A stretch of DNA of 35,473 nt. Source: CAYTWW01 sp043801855. Its GTDB lineage: Archaea > Nanobdellota > Nanobdellia > Woesearchaeales > GW2011-AR15. How positions within the stretch are numbered: the first letter of the stretch is position 1; each line of letters starts with the position of its first letter. This document shows, one piece after another, positions 13,415 to 20,967 of this stretch. The position numbers and the translations under genes are program-made. The notes beneath the pieces were generated by a model. It saw nothing but the letters and a program-made list of their open reading frames with translations. It was not told the DNA's origin and ran no database searches. The DNA is taken from assembly GCA_043801855.1 (NCBI GenBank), contig JAZDLQ010000052.1, forward strand, positions 1 to 35,473, read 5' to 3'.

Positions 13415-14158
13415 ATGAAATTAACACTAGCAGATTCAAAAGTTTTTAAGGACAGCGTTTCAATAATTTCAGACTTGGTGAGCGAAGCTCGGTTTAAAAT
13501 AGGAAAGGATTCAATTGACCTTGTTGCAATGGATCCGGCAAATGTTGCAATGGTAGTATTCAAGCTTCTCAGCACATCTTTTAGTGAGTATGAAGTTACT
13601 GAAGAACAAAAGATAGCGCTTAACCTGAACAATCTGAAGCAGATACTTAAAAGAGCCGGTGCAAACGATATTATGACAATGGAGCTTTCGGATAATAAAT
13701 TTAAGATTACATTAAAATCAAACACAACAAGAACATTCTTTTTGCCTATTATCGAGTTTGAGGACAGAGATCAGAAGGTCCCAGAGCTTAATTTTGCAGT
13801 AAGCATAACAACAAACACAAATATCTTAAATGAGGCAATAGAGGATGTTGCAGTTGTTGCTGAATCCGTAAGTTTTGGTGCGCAGAAAGACAAGTTCTTT
13901 ATTGCAGCAGAAGGCGACCTATCTCAAGTTAAGATTGAAATTCCTTCTGATTCTGATACAAATGTGAAAACCGATACAATGGATTTGGTGAAATCAAAGT
14001 ATTCAATTGAATATCTTAAAAAAATGATTCAGGGAAGCAAATTGTCTCCTCAGGTAACAATCAATTTTTCAAAAGACTATCCACTACGACTGAACTACCA
14101 GGTTGTGAATAAATTGCTGATGAGTTTTATACTTGCGCCAAGAGTGGATAACGACTAG
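13415..14158 (+). CDS. pcn: DNA polymerase sliding clamp (PCNA)
   Basis: A 247-residue protein of normal PCNA length. Typical landmarks are the N-terminal MKLTLADSKVFKDSVSIISDLV, DSIDLVAMDPANVAMVVFKL, the interdomain region and C-terminal YPLRLNYQVV...MSFILAPRVDND, where the P-R-V-D-N-D tail resembles the LAPRIE tail of other PCNAs. It forms the homotrimeric ring that tethers polymerase, ligase and nucleases to DNA. No PIP-box partners are adjacent. Confidence 0.95.
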   Translation: MKLTLADSKVFKDSVSIISDLVSEARFKIGKDSIDLVAMDPANVAMVVFKLLSTSFSEYEVTEEQKIALNLNNLKQILKRAGANDIMTMELSDNKFKITLKSNTTRTFFLPIIEFEDRDQKVPELNFAVSITTNTNILNEAIEDVAVVAESVSFGAQKDKFFIAAEGDLSQVKIEIPSDSDTNVKTDTMDLVKSKYSIEYLKKMIQGSKLSPQVTINFSKDYPLRLNYQVVNKLLMSFILAPRVDND

Positions 14159-14249
14159 TTGTCGACGATAAAAATCTTTTTATTAATTTTTTATAATAAA
14201 TTTAACTTCTTAGAAAAATTTATATAATCCATTAAACAGAAAAAATTAT

Positions 14250-14867
14250 ATGAATATGAAGATAATATTTTTTGTTGGAGTTTTAATCTTATTGTCTTTA
14301 TTTGGATATTTTTTTGGCCCAATACTCTTTCAAAAACTATATTTTTTAAATATTAAGGTATGCGAACAATTTGATAAGAATGATTAGGATGGAAGCACTG
14401 ATTATAATGTATGTATAATCACAGTAGCTCAAAATAAAAAAGACCCTACTATTTGCGATAACACTGTTTCTTTTGGTCTTTTCAAATATGATGATTGCAT
14501 AAAGGCAGTAGCGATAGAAACAAAAAATACAGAAACATGTAAACTTCTTACAAAAGAGAAAGAAAAAGAAAAAATGATAGTTTCTGACTATGAATCGTGT
14601 GTTGAGCATTATGTTGAATCCACACATGATTTTACAAAGTGTTCAGAATTAACAGATTATCGAAAAGAGATATGCCTTGCATTCTCTGAAAGTAATTATG
14701 ATATATGCAAAATACTTGGAAAAGCACAGGATTATTGTGTTATATCCGTAATTCATTTTACCGGAAAAAAGTCTTATTATGATTATTATAAAGATTATTT
14801 CAAATCTCAAAACATACCCTTTGATGAAAAAGGGATCATAAGGCTGGACCTTATGACAAGTTCTTAA
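14250..14867 (+). pseudogene. Cys-rich membrane-anchored/exported protein interrupted by one in-frame TAG
   Basis: The reading frame from the ATG at 14250 to the TAA ending at 14867 (206 codons) is open except for TAG at 14385-14387. Before it lies a 45-residue segment with a hydrophobic N-terminal helix (IIFFVGVLILLSLFGYFFG). After it the frame continues without a shift through a domain with about ten cysteines (ICDN, DDCIK, TCKLL, SCVEH, KCSEL, ICLAF, ICKIL, DYCVI). The regular Cys spacing on both sides of the TAG says this was one protein. The simplest reading is a recent nonsense mutation; stop read-through is possible but unsupported. The downstream part alone could start at the ATG at 14574. 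The function is unknown. Confidence 0.7.
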
Positions 14868-14926
14868 CTTTAGCCTGAAAAAACATAAGTCAATCCTTAT
14901 GTCAGAACATAAGCAGAAACCTATGC
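14836..14926. repeat. Cluster of CATAAG/CTTATG inverted repeats
   Basis: TCATAAG...CTTATGA (14836-14856), ACATAAG...CTTATGT (14883-14902) and then ACATAAG...CCTATGC follow each other around the 3' end of the Cys-rich gene. They could form small hairpins acting as a terminator. The first pair lies inside the coding frame. Confidence 0.4.
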
Positions 14927-15090
14927 CAAAACATCACTTATTTAAACCTAAAAATATTCATATCAGATTAGGGTTTATTCCACGACTACTGGAATACTCT
15001 GACCAAGAATAGACGACAAAATCTGTTTTTTTATGGATTTGGCACTAATTCCAAATAACATCTATCTTTATTATTTTGGTCAGTTATTTT

Positions 15091-15111
15091 GATACCATCT
15101 GTAATGAGGTA
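15091..15111. repeat. 21-bp repeat, copy 2
   Basis: Identical to 8243-8263 (GATACCATCTG then TAATGAGGTA). It sits in the 585-bp interval 14868-15452 that separates the Cys-rich gene from the nucleotide-sugar island. Apart from this copy, the CATAAG cluster, the doubtful ORF at 15141 and the 62-nt duplication, I see nothing in that interval. Confidence 0.6.
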
Positions 15112-15140
15112 TAACTGGGACATCCCTTTAGGTATTTTAA

Positions 15141-15362
15141 TTGCCTATTTTTATACTAATAGGTTATCTTTCATCAATGTACCCTACGTTAGGTTTAGTA
15201 GGTGTTTTATTAATCCTGCTCAGATATGCAATCGAAATTATTTTTAACACTGCCTTGAATATTATGGATTACCAAAGGCTTTCAGAAATATGCTTTCACA
15301 CACTGACTAATTGCATCATGTTATTAGTGCTGTCAAACATAATCTCTTATTTTCTACTATAG
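15141..15362 (+). CDS. Doubtful small membrane protein
   Basis: An open frame of 73 codons with two or three hydrophobic stretches (IFILIGYL, LGLVGVLLILLRYAI, CIMLLVLSNIISYFLL). There is no Shine-Dalgarno, no recognised family and no operon context; AT-rich DNA readily gives such frames. Its stop overlaps the 62-nt duplicated segment by 3 nt. It may be a remnant brought in with the adjacent island or no gene at all. Confidence 0.25.
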   Translation: MPIFILIGYLSSMYPTLGLVGVLLILLRYAIEIIFNTALNIMDYQRLSEICFHTLTNCIMLLVLSNIISYFLL

Positions 15363-15421
15363 AATATCAGCGGGACAAGCATCTCATCTTCGCTTACTCC
15401 GCCGTGGTTTCCAATTAAGAA
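15360..15421 (+). repeat. Displaced duplicate of the 3' end of the phosphatase gene (left copy)
   Basis: 60 of 62 bases match 18804-18865, the 3' coding end of the minus-strand gene 18788-19930. Read on the minus strand it still encodes LIGNHGGVSEDEMLVPLIFY, then diverges to S-R-K-stop. Together with the right copy it forms a direct repeat bracketing the three genes at 15453-18658. Confidence 0.85.
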
Positions 15422-15452
15422 ATTGAATTTTTACCTGTGAATGATATGGAAA

Positions 15453-16424
15453 TTAGATTTGCGAACGCCAATAATCCAGAACATCACGAACTATTTCACC
15501 TACATTTATTCTCGGGTTCCATCCTGTTAGATTAGTAAATTTACTATGATCCCCTACAAAAATAGGTGTATCCGAAGGCCTCATTTTTTTTGGATCAATC
15601 TCAACAGTTATCTGTTTTCTTGTATGAGCTTGTGATATCATTTCATCAAGTACAACCCTAACTGGAGTCTCTATTCCCGCACAGATGTTATAAACAGCAC
15701 CAGGTTCTCCCTTACCAATTACTGAAATATAGGCATCAATTACATCACTAATATGAAGATAATCCCTTACTGCGTCTAAATTTCCTACATTAATTACAGG
15801 TTTTTGTTTTCGTGCTTCAATCATAGCTACTTGATACGCCCAATCTGGAAATAAAAAACCACGTCGCTGTCTTGGACCAGAATGTGTAAATGGTCTTAAA
15901 CATACTGCATTTACACCATAACTAGCAACGTACTGTTGTGTTACCATTTGCTGCATTGCTTTGCTTATTCCATAAGGGCTGTTTGGTCTGCATGGAGTAT
16001 CATCTCTTATTGGGATCTCATCAGGTTTGACTGAACCAAATGCTTCCTGAGATAAAACTACATATGTGTGTGCTGATGAATGAGTTGCCATAAGAGCGTC
16101 CAATAAATTAACTGTTCCATTTAAGTTTACCTCAAAAGTTCTTTCTGGATACTGAAATGACTTGGGCGTTGATGTTTGAGATGCAAGATGAAATATGTAA
16201 TCTGGTGCAATGCCTCTCACAATATTCTCAACGCGATCTGAATCACATATATCCATTACTACATGTACCATTCCATTATCGAGTGCACTTGCTAGGTTTT
16301 CAAGAGAAGCCCCCAATCTGTAAGTTCCAAATACATTATATCCTTCGGTTAACAGCCTATCTACAAGATGGCTTCCTGCAAATCCATTAGATCCTGTTAC
16401 AAGGACTTTACCAGCATATGTCAT
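15453..16424 (-). CDS. NAD(P)-dependent nucleotide-sugar epimerase/dehydratase, GDP-6-deoxy-mannose reductase-like
   Basis: A 323-residue extended SDR. It has a Rossmann glycine motif near the N-terminus (VLVTGSNGFAGSHL) and the catalytic SPYGISK (Y-x3-K). The C-terminal segment IDPKKMRPSDTPIFVGDHSKF...GW is characteristic of GDP-4-keto-6-deoxy-mannose reductases and GDP-mannose 4,6-dehydratases, which bind GDP-sugars. It probably makes a GDP-deoxyhexose for surface glycans. It is the last gene of a co-directional pair, 12 bp after its paralogue at 16437-17579. The exact substrate cannot be told from the sequence. The 62-nt repeat lies just beyond its 3' end. Confidence 0.8.
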   Translation of the reverse strand: MTYAGKVLVTGSNGFAGSHLVDRLLTEGYNVFGTYRLGASLENLASALDNGMVHVVMDICDSDRVENIVRGIAPDYIFHLASQTSTPKSFQYPERTFEVNLNGTVNLLDALMATHSSAHTYVVLSQEAFGSVKPDEIPIRDDTPCRPNSPYGISKAMQQMVTQQYVASYGVNAVCLRPFTHSGPRQRRGFLFPDWAYQVAMIEARKQKPVINVGNLDAVRDYLHISDVIDAYISVIGKGEPGAVYNICAGIETPVRVVLDEMISQAHTRKQITVEIDPKKMRPSDTPIFVGDHSKFTNLTGWNPRINVGEIVRDVLDYWRSQI

Positions 16425-16436
16425 TTTTTTCTTTTT

Positions 16437-17579
16437 TTAAAATGTTAGACTTCCTACAAGGTATGGTTGTCTCATTGAATCTCTTACTCTTTCTCGCCAG
16501 TATTTTAATGTGTCAAAAACCGTAATTTTAAGAGGAATTGCCGGTTGCCAGTGAGTAAGACTGCGTAAATAAGATATATTAGCCTGTAAGACTGGGACAT
16601 CGCTTGGCCTAAGCTTTTTAGGATCAATTTGAGAAACGATTTCAACATTAGTCTTATCAAGCAGCATATCTAGGACATCCTGTATTGATACGCATGTGCC
16701 GCTTCCAATATTGACAGGAATGCCATATGTTCCTGATTGTGTAAGAGCATAATGCGCCCTTACTGAATCTCTTACATCAACAAAATCTCTGCGAGAATCC
16801 AAATTACCATGTACTATTACATGTTCATTTATTTGTCCTGCTTCAATCAATGCAATTTGTCTTGCAAAGTCAGATATTACAAACTGCTGTCCTCTTCTTG
16901 GACCTTCCTGATTAAAACATCTTGCAATTACTATATTTAGTCCGTATGAGGCCTGGTATTGTCTTGCAAGCATTTCTGTTGCAACCTTGCCTACAGCATA
17001 TTGGCTCATAGGTCTGAAAGGATTAGTTTCTCTAATCGGTGTTTCCCTCACTAATCTGCCTTTATTATACCTAGGTAGAGGCCATACAACACGATTTTGC
17101 TCTTCTAGTGCTTGCAATTGTTTTTTTGATGAAATAACTAATCCATATTCTTCAGATGTGCAGGCAACAAATATTATTGGATTATATTTTCCAGTAAATA
17201 TTGATGCATCTTGACTTGTTGTCCTATGATTTTTTCCATAAACAACAGCATCAAGTAAGTATTGCAGCATCAGTGGATTATCAACAGTATAAAGAGTTGG
17301 ATTGCTCCAAGAAGGTGGAATAAAACTGTTTGCTGCATAATGAAAAATCATATCCGGCTTAACTTTATCGATTAAATCGTATACAGCAGTGGCATCAGTT
17401 AAATCGCAATTATGTAAGGTTATATGTTTTTCTTGACCCACAATATTATCTAAATTGCTTCTTGTCCTTATGGTGCCATGCAGTTCATATTCATCTAAAT
17501 GGTTAGCAACTAGATAATCTAGCATATGGCTGCCAACAAATCCATTAACACCTGTTATTAGTACTTTTGTTTTTGCCAT
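16437..17579 (-). CDS. Paralogous nucleotide-sugar SDR, GDP-mannose 4,6-dehydratase/reductase-like
   Basis: A 380-residue extended SDR: VLITGVNGFVGSHMLDYL at the N-terminus, ACTSEEYG (catalytic Ser region), QYAVGKVATEM (Y-x3-K), RDFVDVRDSVRAH and the C-terminal IDPKKLRPSDVPVLQANISYL. The GDP-sugar-binding end is shared with the neighbour at 15453-16424, so the two arose from one family; one may act as the 4,6-dehydratase and the other as the reductase. Residues about 125-175 carry an insertion relative to the shorter paralogue. A TATA box lies about 21-33 nt before the ATG. Confidence 0.8.
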   Translation of the reverse strand: MAKTKVLITGVNGFVGSHMLDYLVANHLDEYELHGTIRTRSNLDNIVGQEKHITLHNCDLTDATAVYDLIDKVKPDMIFHYAANSFIPPSWSNPTLYTVDNPLMLQYLLDAVVYGKNHRTTSQDASIFTGKYNPIIFVACTSEEYGLVISSKKQLQALEEQNRVVWPLPRYNKGRLVRETPIRETNPFRPMSQYAVGKVATEMLARQYQASYGLNIVIARCFNQEGPRRGQQFVISDFARQIALIEAGQINEHVIVHGNLDSRRDFVDVRDSVRAHYALTQSGTYGIPVNIGSGTCVSIQDVLDMLLDKTNVEIVSQIDPKKLRPSDVPVLQANISYLRSLTHWQPAIPLKITVFDTLKYWRERVRDSMRQPYLVGSLTF

Positions 17580-17599
17580 ATTATATGCAGTTTTTTTTT

Positions 17600-17612
17600 C
17601 TTATATTTAAAC
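17600..17612 (-). promoter_or_regulatory. TATA box of the SDR gene pair
   Basis: The minus strand reads GTTTAAATATAAG here, 21-33 nt upstream of the ATG at 17579. It implies a near-leaderless mRNA covering both SDR genes. Confidence 0.5.
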
Positions 17613-17668
17613 ATAACTACTTAAAAGTAATAAATTAATTAAATACTTCAATATTTCTTCAATTATTT

Positions 17669-18658
17669 TCATAATCTCTCTAAATAATCTATAACTGATT
17701 TAGGAAATGTATCACCGAATTTTTGCAAATATTCTCCTATTGACATTGTACTTGTTTCTTGCGGCAATCTTGGATTATAGTCAGCTCCATATATTACTCT
17801 AAACGTGTCACAGCCAGAATTGGCATTATCTGGAGCGAATAATCTGCTATACCCTATACATCGTAAATTTGCAAGAGTATCAGGTGCTGAACCTAACATT
17901 ATTCCAATAGAATCAGAAGCATTGTATCCTCTTTGGAATCTTGCTTCAAAAAGGGATCCATCTTCATTTACCATTATCCCTCCATTGTATTTTGTAACTA
18001 AAACATGCGTGCAAATTGGAAAGACAGCATGATAAGCCAAATCAAGTTCCGTACTACTTCCATTTCTTAATAATGTCATATCAACCAGCGATCCATTTTC
18101 GAATGCAAATTCAGGCATCATAATCGGTGTTAGAATACCAGTATTTCTGTATTGGAATGCTGCGGTTAGGTAAGCTAGGATATACGGGTGAAGGCCTTCC
18201 TTATTTGCAGCCAATTCTTCAAAATTGAACCAATTGCCACTATGATGATCTGTACTTAAATTCAAATCACCTTCTGCTTTTACATATACTACAACATTTA
18301 TTGTATCTAATCCATTTGTGGTTTGGCGCGGGGCTGTACTAAAATATGTCCTAGCTACTCCCAGAGTATGCGCTTCCGTGACTGTTAATCCACAATCTTC
18401 TCGAACATGATCTGTAATGGATTGAAAATTGTTCTTTCCTCTAATCATCTTTCCTCCAGGGAACCAAATAGTGTCCCTGGCAGGTGCAACATTTCGTTGG
18501 AGCCCTAAAACCTCACCCCTTTGATTTACTACAACAGCATCAATGCAGAGCCTTACATATGTTGCAAGCAATGCAGCATGAAGCTTTTCCTCAATAAAAC
18601 CAACTCTAAGCCTCTGTTCAATATAATCTGGTTCCAAAAAAAAATCTGATAGCGTCAT
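17669..18658 (-). CDS. Nudix hydrolase with degenerate box and unknown C-terminal domain
   Basis: A 329-residue protein. Residues about 35-165 form a Nudix fold: CIDAVVVNQRGEVLGLQRN, WFPGGKM, then QSITDHVREDCGLTV in the Nudix-box position. The usual R-E-U-x-E-E is replaced by D-H-V-R-E-D. GDP-mannose mannosyl hydrolases are known to have such degenerate boxes, and the neighbouring SDRs handle GDP-sugars, so a GDP-hexose hydrolase is plausible. Residues about 185-329 are a second domain I do not recognise (FPICTHVLVTKYNGGIMV, GCDTFRVIYGADYN). TATA-like TTTTATATATAAG lies about 21-32 nt upstream. It is transcribed separately from the SDR pair but in the same direction. Confidence 0.75.
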   Translation of the reverse strand: MTLSDFFLEPDYIEQRLRVGFIEEKLHAALLATYVRLCIDAVVVNQRGEVLGLQRNVAPARDTIWFPGGKMIRGKNNFQSITDHVREDCGLTVTEAHTLGVARTYFSTAPRQTTNGLDTINVVVYVKAEGDLNLSTDHHSGNWFNFEELAANKEGLHPYILAYLTAAFQYRNTGILTPIMMPEFAFENGSLVDMTLLRNGSSTELDLAYHAVFPICTHVLVTKYNGGIMVNEDGSLFEARFQRGYNASDSIGIMLGSAPDTLANLRCIGYSRLFAPDNANSGCDTFRVIYGADYNPRLPQETSTMSIGEYLQKFGDTFPKSVIDYLERL

Positions 18659-18787
18659 TTTTTATGGTCAACAATATCTTATATATAAAATGAACAGTTC
18701 TAGCGACCATGAATATAATCTAGATAGTCACTTTTTTTAGTAGAATGAGTTTTATTCGCCTTTCGTATTACAACTGTAAATTAAAAA

Positions 18788-19930
18788 TTACGCTTTTGCT
18801 GAGTAGAATATCAGCGGAACAAGCATCTCATCTTCACTTACTCCGCCGTGGTTTCCAATTAAGAATTTAAACTTCTGGCCAGGTATAATGTCTCTTAGAA
18901 CATAGTTATCTTTAGCTATTAAAACAAAATCGCCAATCCTTTCATGAAGTTTTTTATTTGGCGTAAAAAGCCCGTAATAGTTTTCTTTGATTAGATCTTC
19001 GCTTTTATGCAGGCTGCAGCAAAAAAACAAGTGGTTTTCAACATAATCTGTAAACTCTTTTACTTTATCCGGCCTGACGTAGCAATATGTACACCGCGCA
19101 TCTCCGCATACAGGCATTGTAAGGCAATCATAGAGTTTTTTATGTTTATTTAAGAAAATGCACTTTTCTTTCGGAGTATCAATTAAGCCATGGTCCGCTG
19201 TTATTATTACATCCGAATTTTTAATTTTTCTTAAGAGCAGTTCTGTTTTTTTTGCCAGCATAAAAAAGTGGCGTAATGTTTCTCTGCTTGATACGCCATA
19301 CTCATGGCAATTAGTGTCAAAATCAGGCCAGTATGCATAGATGTATTTTCTTCCTGGTTTTTTTGAGGCAAAAAGTATTTTTTCAAAAAATCCGTTAATA
19401 GAATTGTATCCACGAATAGTAATATTTTTTTCCTTTATGTTTTCTGCCTTTTTTATTTTTAATGAAGTGATAATATAAGATTTTGCGTCGATTTTACATG
19501 CAAATTTTTTTTCCCTGAATATTTCGCTACGTAAAATTCCAAGTTGTGTTAGCTGCGGGCCCCCAACGCGCAGATTAAACGGAAGAATCTTTGCAATAGC
19601 GCCAATTTCTTTTAGATGCATAAACCATCCTGTAATTGCGTGCTGCATTGGCGCAGTTCCAGTAATAAATGTCGTTATTGCAGATGCTGTTGTCGACGGA
19701 AAAACACTTGTGATTTTTCCTTTCAGGTGTTTTTCAAAGACAGTTCCATCGCCATGCTGCATCAGATAATTATATCCAAGACCGTCAAGAATGATTAAGA
19801 TTGTGTTTTTTTTTGTAAGCTCTTTTGGAGCAAGAATATTTAGTGGCTTATACTTTTGAATTTTATTAAAAGAAAGCGAAATAGTGCTCATAAGGTTGAC
19901 GAGTGAGCCGCCGTTGTAATCCGGTTTCAT
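18788..19930 (-). CDS. Alkaline phosphatase-superfamily phosphodiesterase/nucleotide pyrophosphatase-like
   Basis: A 380-residue protein. The metal-binding and nucleophile motifs of the type I phosphodiesterase/NPP group are present: ILDGLGYN (Asp49), FPSTTASAITTF with the nucleophile Thr near residue 80, WPDFDTNCHEYG, ITADHGLID, and the C-terminal NHGGVS. There is no signal peptide, so it is probably cytoplasmic. The substrate is unknown; related archaeal proteins are annotated as phosphodiesterases or phosphonoacetate hydrolase-like. Its 3' end is duplicated at 15360-15421 on the far side of the sugar island. Confidence 0.85.
   Translation of the reverse strand: MKPDYNGGSLVNLMSTISLSFNKIQKYKPLNILAPKELTKKNTILIILDGLGYNYLMQHGDGTVFEKHLKGKITSVFPSTTASAITTFITGTAPMQHAITGWFMHLKEIGAIAKILPFNLRVGGPQLTQLGILRSEIFREKKFACKIDAKSYIITSLKIKKAENIKEKNITIRGYNSINGFFEKILFASKKPGRKYIYAYWPDFDTNCHEYGVSSRETLRHFFMLAKKTELLLRKIKNSDVIITADHGLIDTPKEKCIFLNKHKKLYDCLTMPVCGDARCTYCYVRPDKVKEFTDYVENHLFFCCSLHKSEDLIKENYYGLFTPNKKLHERIGDFVLIAKDNYVLRDIIPGQKFKFLIGNHGGVSEDEMLVPLIFYSAKA
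18804..18865 (+). repeat. 62-nt direct repeat, right copy (inside the phosphatase gene)
   Basis: This is the 3' coding end of the gene 18788-19930, containing its NHGG metal-binding motif. The left copy at 15360-15421 differs at two positions. The geometry is that of an insertion at the end of a gene that leaves the old end displaced. Confidence 0.85.
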
Positions 19931-20114
19931 ATTTTAATCAAGAAAAACTTTTAGTTTCAAAAAATAATTCAGTTTTGTAATTTTTGCCATTGAGTACCAC
20001 CCCTATGATTAATATTAATAATAAAATTATGGAGTTTAATAATTTAATTATTTGGAATAGTACTAGACAACCTCGCGTGAAGTATTTAAATAAGAATGCA
20101 TTTATTGTAAATTT

Positions 20115-20931
20115 ATGGATAAAGAAAAATCAATCAGGCTATTCCAAGATAAAAAAGTTAGAGTATTATGGGATGCTGATAATGAAAAATGGTATTTTTC
20201 AATAGTTGATGTAATTGAAGTATTGACAGGTAGCACTATCCCAAGAAGATATTGGTCTGACCTTAAGATTAAACTTAAAGAAGAGGGTTTTGAGTTGTAC
20301 GAAAAAATCGTACAACTGAAATTAGCTTCTGCAGATAGCAAAAAATATGAAACTGATTGCGCTGACACTGAATTATTATTAAGGCTTATACAATCTATTC
20401 CTTCAAAAAAAGCCGAGCCATTCAAACTTTGGCTTGCAAAAGTAGGTAATGAGCGCATTGATGAAACCCATGACCCTGAACTTGCTATAGAACGGGCAAT
20501 GCAGACTTATCTAAAGAAAGGATTTTCAAAAGAATGGATTAACTAGCGCCTTAGGACAATTGAAGTTAGAAAAGAACTAACAGACGAATGGGAAATGGTT
20601 GGTGTAAATCATCCATCTGAATTTGCCATTCTTACAAATGAAATCACAAATGCATGGTCTGGATTAGATGTAAAAGACTATAAGAAACTTAAAAACTTTA
20701 AAAAAAGAAAATCTTCGTGATAACATGACTAATATGGAGCTTGTTTTAAATATGCTTGCTGAAGCTGCAACAAAAGAGATTAGTAAAAAAGAGAATCCAA
20801 CAGAATTTGATGAGAGCAAAACTATTGCACGAAAAGGTGGAAGTATTGCTGGAAACGCAAGAAAAGAAATCGAGCAGCAAACAGGAAAGCCAGTTGTAAA
20901 TTCAGAAAACAATCTTAATTTAGATATTTAA
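20115..20931 (+). pseudogene. Bro-N / DinD-like phage antirepressor-type protein, broken by TAG and a frameshift
   Basis: The frame opens MDKEKSIRLFQDKKVRVLWD, with the Bro-N pattern KWYFSIVDVIEVLTGSTIPRRYW. It ends at TAG (20544-20546) directly after KEWIN, where the family usually has Gln (I-N-Q-R-L). The same frame continues RLRTIEVRKELTDEW...AILTNEITNAWSGLDV. A +1 shift in an A run (about 20700-20706) then leads into ENLRDNMTNMELVLNMLAEA and QQTGKPVV, ending at 20931. Correcting both lesions gives one protein of about 270 residues of the DinD/BRO type, common on phages and mobile elements. With two independent lesions it is most likely a decayed gene; sequencing error in the A run is possible for the second. 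Confidence 0.82.
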
Positions 20932-20967
20932 AAGAAAAAATTATTAGATAATAAATCCTAAAAAATG

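Noticed and set aside
14385..20546. TAG recoded as pyrrolysine
   Set aside because: Two in-frame TAGs in one window are suggestive, but pcn, aspS and other genes terminate normally at TAG, the second case also has a frameshift, and no Pyl genes are seen.
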